Positions 4,374 to 6,833 of a DNA stretch of 6,833 bases are shown piece after piece. The notes below the pieces were generated by a model that did not search any database, was not told where the DNA came from, and saw only the letters and a list, made by a program, of their open reading frames with translations. The stretch is from Kingella oralis (GTDB lineage: Bacteria; Pseudomonadota; Gammaproteobacteria; Burkholderiales; Neisseriaceae): contig CAJPSG010000059.1 of assembly GCA_905373195.1 (NCBI GenBank), positions 1 to 6,833 of the forward strand. The letters are read 5' to 3'. Within the stretch, counting starts at the first letter, position 1. Each line of letters starts with the position of its first letter. The translations under genes were made by a program, and so were the position numbers.

Positions 4374-5663
4374 ATGATGACTGAACAAACCCCAAAATGT
4401 GCCTTTTGCGGCAAACATAAAGACGAAGTAAAACATTTGATTGAGGGCGATGATGGCGCGTTTATTTGCAACGAGTGTGTGAGTGAATGCGCGGCGTTGT
4501 TGCATGATATTTCGCCAGACCAAGCGGGCGAGAAAACCATTCAAAAGCCCGAAGCGGACAACGCGCCGCTGCCTACGCCTGCGGAATTGGTGGCGCAGTT
4601 AAATGAACACGTGATTGGGCAGGATGCGGCGAAAAAAGCCCTTGCGGTGGCGGTGTACAACCATTACAAGCGGCTGCGGCAGCCTGAAAACGGCAAGGCG
4701 GAGCTGGCGAATGTGGAATTGTCTAAATCTAATGTGTTGCTGATTGGCCCAACGGGCTCGGGCAAAACGCTGTTGGCGCAATCGTTGGCGCGAAAATTAA
4801 ATGTGCCGTTTGCGATGGCGGATGCGACCACGCTCACGGAGGCGGGCTATGTGGGCGAGGATGTGGAGCAGATTATCACCAAGCTGTTGGGCAATTGCGA
4901 TTTTGATGTGAACAAGGCGCAGCGCGGGATTGTGTATATTGACGAGATTGACAAGATTTCGCGCAAGTCTGACAGCCCGTCAATTACGCGCGATGTGTCG
5001 GGCGAGGGCGTGCAGCAGGCGTTGTTGAAATTAGTGGAGGGGACGATTGCCAGCGTGCCGCCGCAAGGTGGGCGACGCAATCCGAATCAGCAATTTATCA
5101 GCGTGGACACGTCTAATATTTTGTTTATTTGCGGCGGGGCGTTTGCGGGCTTGGATAAGGTGATTCGCCAGCGCACGGAGCAGGGCGGCATTGGCTTTGG
5201 CGCGCAAGTGCACAGCAAGGATGATAACGCCAACATCAGCGAGCTGTTTGCCCAAGTTGAGCCTGAGGATTTGATTAAATTTGGCTTGATTCCCGAATTG
5301 ATTGGGCGTTTGCCTGTGTTGGCGAGCTTGGCGGAATTGGACGAGGCGGCGTTGGTGCGGATTTTGACCGAGCCGAAAAACGCGCTGGTGAAGCAGTTCC
5401 AAGCCTTGTTTGCGATGGAAAACGCGGATTTGCAATTTGAACCCGATGCGCTTGCGGCGATTGCGGCGCTGGCGATGAAACGCAAAACGGGGGCGCGCGG
5501 CTTGCGCTCGATTGTGGAGCGCGTGTTGTTGGAAACGATGTATGCGCTGCCTGATTTGAAGGATGTAGCGAAGGTGGTGGTTACGCGCGATGTGGTGGAA
5601 AATAATCACGCGCCTGTGTTGTATCGGGCGGATGGGAGCGTGGTGGAAAATATTGTGCAATAA
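4374..5663 (+). CDS. clpX: ATP-dependent Clp protease ATP-binding subunit ClpX
   Basis: ClpX is the hexameric AAA+ unfoldase that recognises tagged or damaged proteins and feeds them to the ClpP peptidase in the cytoplasm. The 429-residue protein is full length. It has the N-terminal C4 zinc-binding domain (C9, C12, C32, C35), Walker A GPTGSGKT (125-132), pore-1 loop GYVG (158-161), Walker [11 protein letters not shown] (186-195), the ClpP-docking IGF loop (273-275), IPELIGRLP with an arginine finger (306-314), and sensor-2 GARGLRS (373-379). The pore-entrance loop that is RKH in E. coli reads RRN here (234-236). Two ATG codons (4374, 4377) are possible starts, and no Shine-Dalgarno sequence precedes them. 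clpP is not in the window and the gene looks monocistronic. A near-perfect DUS encodes RQPE at 102-105, in the variable insert before Walker A. Confidence 0.98.
   Translation: MMTEQTPKCAFCGKHKDEVKHLIEGDDGAFICNECVSECAALLHDISPDQAGEKTIQKPEADNAPLPTPAELVAQLNEHVIGQDAAKKALAVAVYNHYKRLRQPENGKAELANVELSKSNVLLIGPTGSGKTLLAQSLARKLNVPFAMADATTLTEAGYVGEDVEQIITKLLGNCDFDVNKAQRGIVYIDEIDKISRKSDSPSITRDVSGEGVQQALLKLVEGTIASVPPQGGRRNPNQQFISVDTSNILFICGGAFAGLDKVIRQRTEQGGIGFGAQVHSKDDNANISELFAQVEPEDLIKFGLIPELIGRLPVLASLAELDEAALVRILTEPKNALVKQFQALFAMENADLQFEPDALAAIAALAMKRKTGARGLRSIVERVLLETMYALPDLKDVAKVVVTRDVVENNHAPVLYRADGSVVENIVQ
4677..4688 (+). repeat. Near-perfect DUS inside clpX
   Basis: CGGCAGCCTGAA, 11 of 12. It is read in the sense frame as R-Q-P-E (residues 102-105), between the N-terminal domain and Walker A, where ClpX proteins vary in length and sequence. 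Confidence 0.75.
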
Positions 5664-5665
5664 GT

Positions 5666-5706
5666 TTTCAGGCTGCCTCTGTGCGTGTATATGAGGCAGC
5701 CTGAAA
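5666..5706 (+). terminator. Inverted DUS pair after clpX, probable terminator
   Basis: Perfect DUS copies at 5667-5678 (-) and 5694-5705 (+) give a 14-bp stem (5666-5679 with 5693-5706) around a 13-nt loop, starting three bases after the clpX stop. The sequence after the stem is not T-rich, so termination may be partial and the lipoprotein gene downstream may receive read-through. Confidence 0.6.
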
Positions 5707-5741
5707 TGATGTTTGTCTAACCTGTAAACAAAGGAAATTTT

Positions 5742-6350
5742 ATGAAATTGCTTTATCTATCCAGTCTTATCCTGCTTGCCGCTTGCACCAGCAATGCGCC
5801 TGTGCACCAAAAATCGTCTGCAGGCTACGACAGCCAAAGCCAAGCGCGGATTCGCCTGTATGGGCAAAACGGCAAACCGAGCTATGCCTACACGGGCATT
5901 GATTGCGACACCAACCGCAAAGGCACCAAAATCGGCGTGGGCGGCTCGCTGGGCGATGCGTTTGGCTCGCTGGTGGGCGCGTCCAGCAGCCAAAGTATGG
6001 GCATTCCTGAAACGGAAATCAGCAAAAATGTGGGCAAAATGAATGGGCTGGCTTCGCGGGCGTTTTTCCGCGAATTTGCGATTCCTGCGGGCAAGCCTGT
6101 GAACGCGCAAACGTTTTACATCGGCTTAACCAACACGCTGCACACCGAAACGCACACGATTATCCAGCACGAAGGATCGTGTTCATCCAATATGGCTTCG
6201 TTTGTGCCGCAGGCGGGGCATGATTATGAGATAGTGGGCAGCAAGGGGCGTAGCTGCGGCGTGAGCGTGTTTGAAGTGGGGGTGCAAGGCGAATTGACAC
6301 CTGTGGCGGTGGAGCCTGCGGTGAGATGCCAGCGTAAACCACGCGGTTGA
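5742..6350 (+). CDS. Predicted outer-membrane lipoprotein, unknown function
   Basis: A 202-residue protein that I do not recognise. It begins with a short lipoprotein signal (MKLLYLSSLILLAAC): Lys2, a hydrophobic core, and lipobox LAAC with the lipidated Cys at 15. The next residue is Thr, not Asp, so export to the outer membrane is expected. The mature part has four further cysteines (55, 147, 172, 196), enough for two disulfides in the periplasm. It also has a Gly/Ser-rich stretch (66-87) and a compact region (about 108-182) with alternating hydrophobic residues that suggests beta structure. The C-terminus is basic (RKPRG). The start is supported by AAGGA at 5731-5735. It lies 78 bp after clpX behind a DUS hairpin, and no separate promoter is obvious. 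A strong terminator follows. Confidence 0.85.
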   Translation: MKLLYLSSLILLAACTSNAPVHQKSSAGYDSQSQARIRLYGQNGKPSYAYTGIDCDTNRKGTKIGVGGSLGDAFGSLVGASSSQSMGIPETEISKNVGKMNGLASRAFFREFAIPAGKPVNAQTFYIGLTNTLHTETHTIIQHEGSCSSNMASFVPQAGHDYEIVGSKGRSCGVSVFEVGVQGELTPVAVEPAVRCQRKPRG

Positions 6351-6368
6351 TTGAAGTGATGAAGTGAT

Positions 6369-6414
6369 AAAGGCAGCCTGAAAACGATGTTTAAGACGTT
6401 TTCAGGCTGCCTTT
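6369..6414. terminator. Inverted DUS pair, terminator after lipoprotein gene
   Basis: An 18-bp perfect stem (6369-6386 with 6397-6414) with a 10-nt loop, built from DUS copies at 6371-6382 (+) and 6401-6412 (-) plus matching flanks AAA/TTT and AACG/CGTT. It begins 18 bp after the lipoprotein stop. This is the longest perfect hairpin in the window. Confidence 0.8.
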
Positions 6415-6438
6415 GTTTGGGCTGATGCTGTTGCTATG

Positions 6439-6450
6439 AGGCAGCCTGAA
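6439..6450 (+). repeat. DNA uptake sequence between convergent genes
   Basis: A perfect copy in the spacer between the lipoprotein and nfsA-like genes. It is inverted relative to 6499-6510 but 48 bp away, too far for a typical terminator hairpin. Confidence 0.95.
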
Positions 6451-6498
6451 ACTTTGGCAAAACCTGCAAACGATGGAGCATCGCCGCCCATATTGTTT

Positions 6499-6510
6499 TT
6501 CAGGCTGCCT
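6499..6510 (-). repeat. DNA uptake sequence overlapping nfsA-like stop
   Basis: A perfect copy on the coding strand of the nfsA-like gene. The TAG stop shares the first two bases of the DUS, the same arrangement as at rdgB. Confidence 0.95.
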
Positions 6511-6833
6511 ATCGTTTGGCAAAGCCCTGCGCTTGCAAATAGCGCAGCAAATCGGGGCGCACTTCGCGGCAGAATTGGTTGCGGATTTGTTGTGCCCAGT
6601 CCATTTGCGCTACGCCGTCGCGCGTGCGGTAATAGGCTTGCACGTTGTCGTTGTAGGCTTGCAAATCGGCGGCAGAGGCAGCCTGAAAACGGTTTTCCGA
6701 CAAAATCGCATCCAGCGGCAGGCGTTCGCGCTTCATCGGCGTTTGGTCGGGGAAGCCCAAGCACAGCCCCACAATCGGCACCACGCCTTGCGGGCAGCCC
6801 AAAAGCTTGCCCACGCGCGCCAAATCGTTGCGG
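6509..6833 (-). CDS. nfsA: NfsA-like flavin oxidoreductase (nitroreductase), 3' part
   Basis: Only the C-terminal 108 codons are in the window; the gene runs off the right edge. NfsA-type proteins are FMN-dependent NADPH oxidoreductases that reduce nitroaromatics and quinones in the cytoplasm. The visible part begins RNDLARVGKLLG and contains GVVPIVGLCLGFPD, the RERLPLDAILSENRF stretch, a Tyr-rich helix (NDNVQAYYRTRDG) and the ending EVRPDLLRYLQAQGFAKR. This is the order seen at the end of E. coli NfsA (GLCLGYPD, RLP, ENQY, YYLTR, ESRP, YLHKQG). Residues FQAA after NR are encoded by a perfect DUS, and the stop TAG overlaps another. It converges on the lipoprotein gene. The nfsA name rests on the C-terminus alone, and a related flavin reductase is possible. 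Confidence 0.8.
   Translation of the reverse strand, partial: RNDLARVGKLLGCPQGVVPIVGLCLGFPDQTPMKRERLPLDAILSENRFQAASAADLQAYNDNVQAYYRTRDGVAQMDWAQQIRNQFCREVRPDLLRYLQAQGFAKR
6676..6687 (+). repeat. DNA uptake sequence inside nfsA-like gene
   Basis: A perfect copy, antisense to the gene, read as F-Q-A-A-S just after the conserved ENRF. The FQAA peptide is the same one produced at the end of trpF. Confidence 0.95.

Noticed and set aside
5031..5660. A 209-residue open frame opposite clpX
   Set aside because: Arg/His/Gln-rich composition typical of an antisense shadow; clpX is certain.
22..6687. The many repeated 12-mers as a CRISPR array or transposon ends
   Set aside because: They are irregularly spaced, in both orientations, and match the known uptake-sequence pattern of the family. 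There are no uniform spacers, transposase or target duplications.
6402..6764. A 120-residue - strand frame overlapping the nfsA-like gene
   Set aside because: It overlaps in another frame and crosses the DUS spacer. The nfsA-like frame shows a clear family match.

Overview
This window is ordinary chromosome from a naturally transformable member of the Neisseriaceae, most likely a Kingella-like species. The best evidence is a 12-mer, AGGCAGCCTGAA (reverse complement TTCAGGCTGCCT). It occurs 17 times perfectly and at least six more times with one mismatch, about one perfect copy per 400 bp. This is the DNA uptake sequence (DUS) in the dialect that I recall as the Kingella type; the meningococcal form is ATGCCGTCTGAA. 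The encoded proteins fit a betaproteobacterium. I see no phage, transposase, CRISPR array, tRNA or rRNA, and no defence or biosynthetic cluster.

Layout. Positions 1-1427 hold a convergent pair: trpF (tryptophan biosynthesis, + strand) and rdgB (dITP/XTP pyrophosphatase, - strand), with a hairpin terminator between them. The pair is bounded by a 59-bp inverted repeat (58 of 59 identical) that carries the leader, ribosome binding site and start codon of both genes. Positions 1428-1904 hold a small two-helix membrane protein gene and DUS hairpins. Positions 1905-3687, on the - strand, are a two-gene operon: prmA (ribosomal protein L11 methyltransferase) followed by a zinc-ribbon protein with a C-terminal membrane helix. 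A 265-bp divergent promoter region (3688-3952) separates prmA from rpsT (ribosomal protein S20, + strand), which ends in a good intrinsic terminator. Then come clpX (AAA+ unfoldase of the ClpXP protease), an unrecognised lipoprotein gene, and, convergent at the right edge, the 3' part of an nfsA-like flavin oxidoreductase gene.

How the genes relate. These are mostly independent housekeeping functions: amino acid synthesis, nucleotide pool cleaning, ribosome modification and structure, and protein quality control. They are not one pathway. The only clear operon is prmA with the zinc-ribbon gene. The DUS copies tie the region together: they form inverted pairs at several gene ends, and in four of the nine genes they supply or overlap the stop codon. 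Five copies lie inside coding regions (one of them the trpF 3' end) and add short peptides such as FQAA or RQPE.

The features most worth a second look are the inverted leader repeat around trpF-rdgB, the use of DUS as stop codons, the strand composition of trpF, and the three proteins of unknown function.
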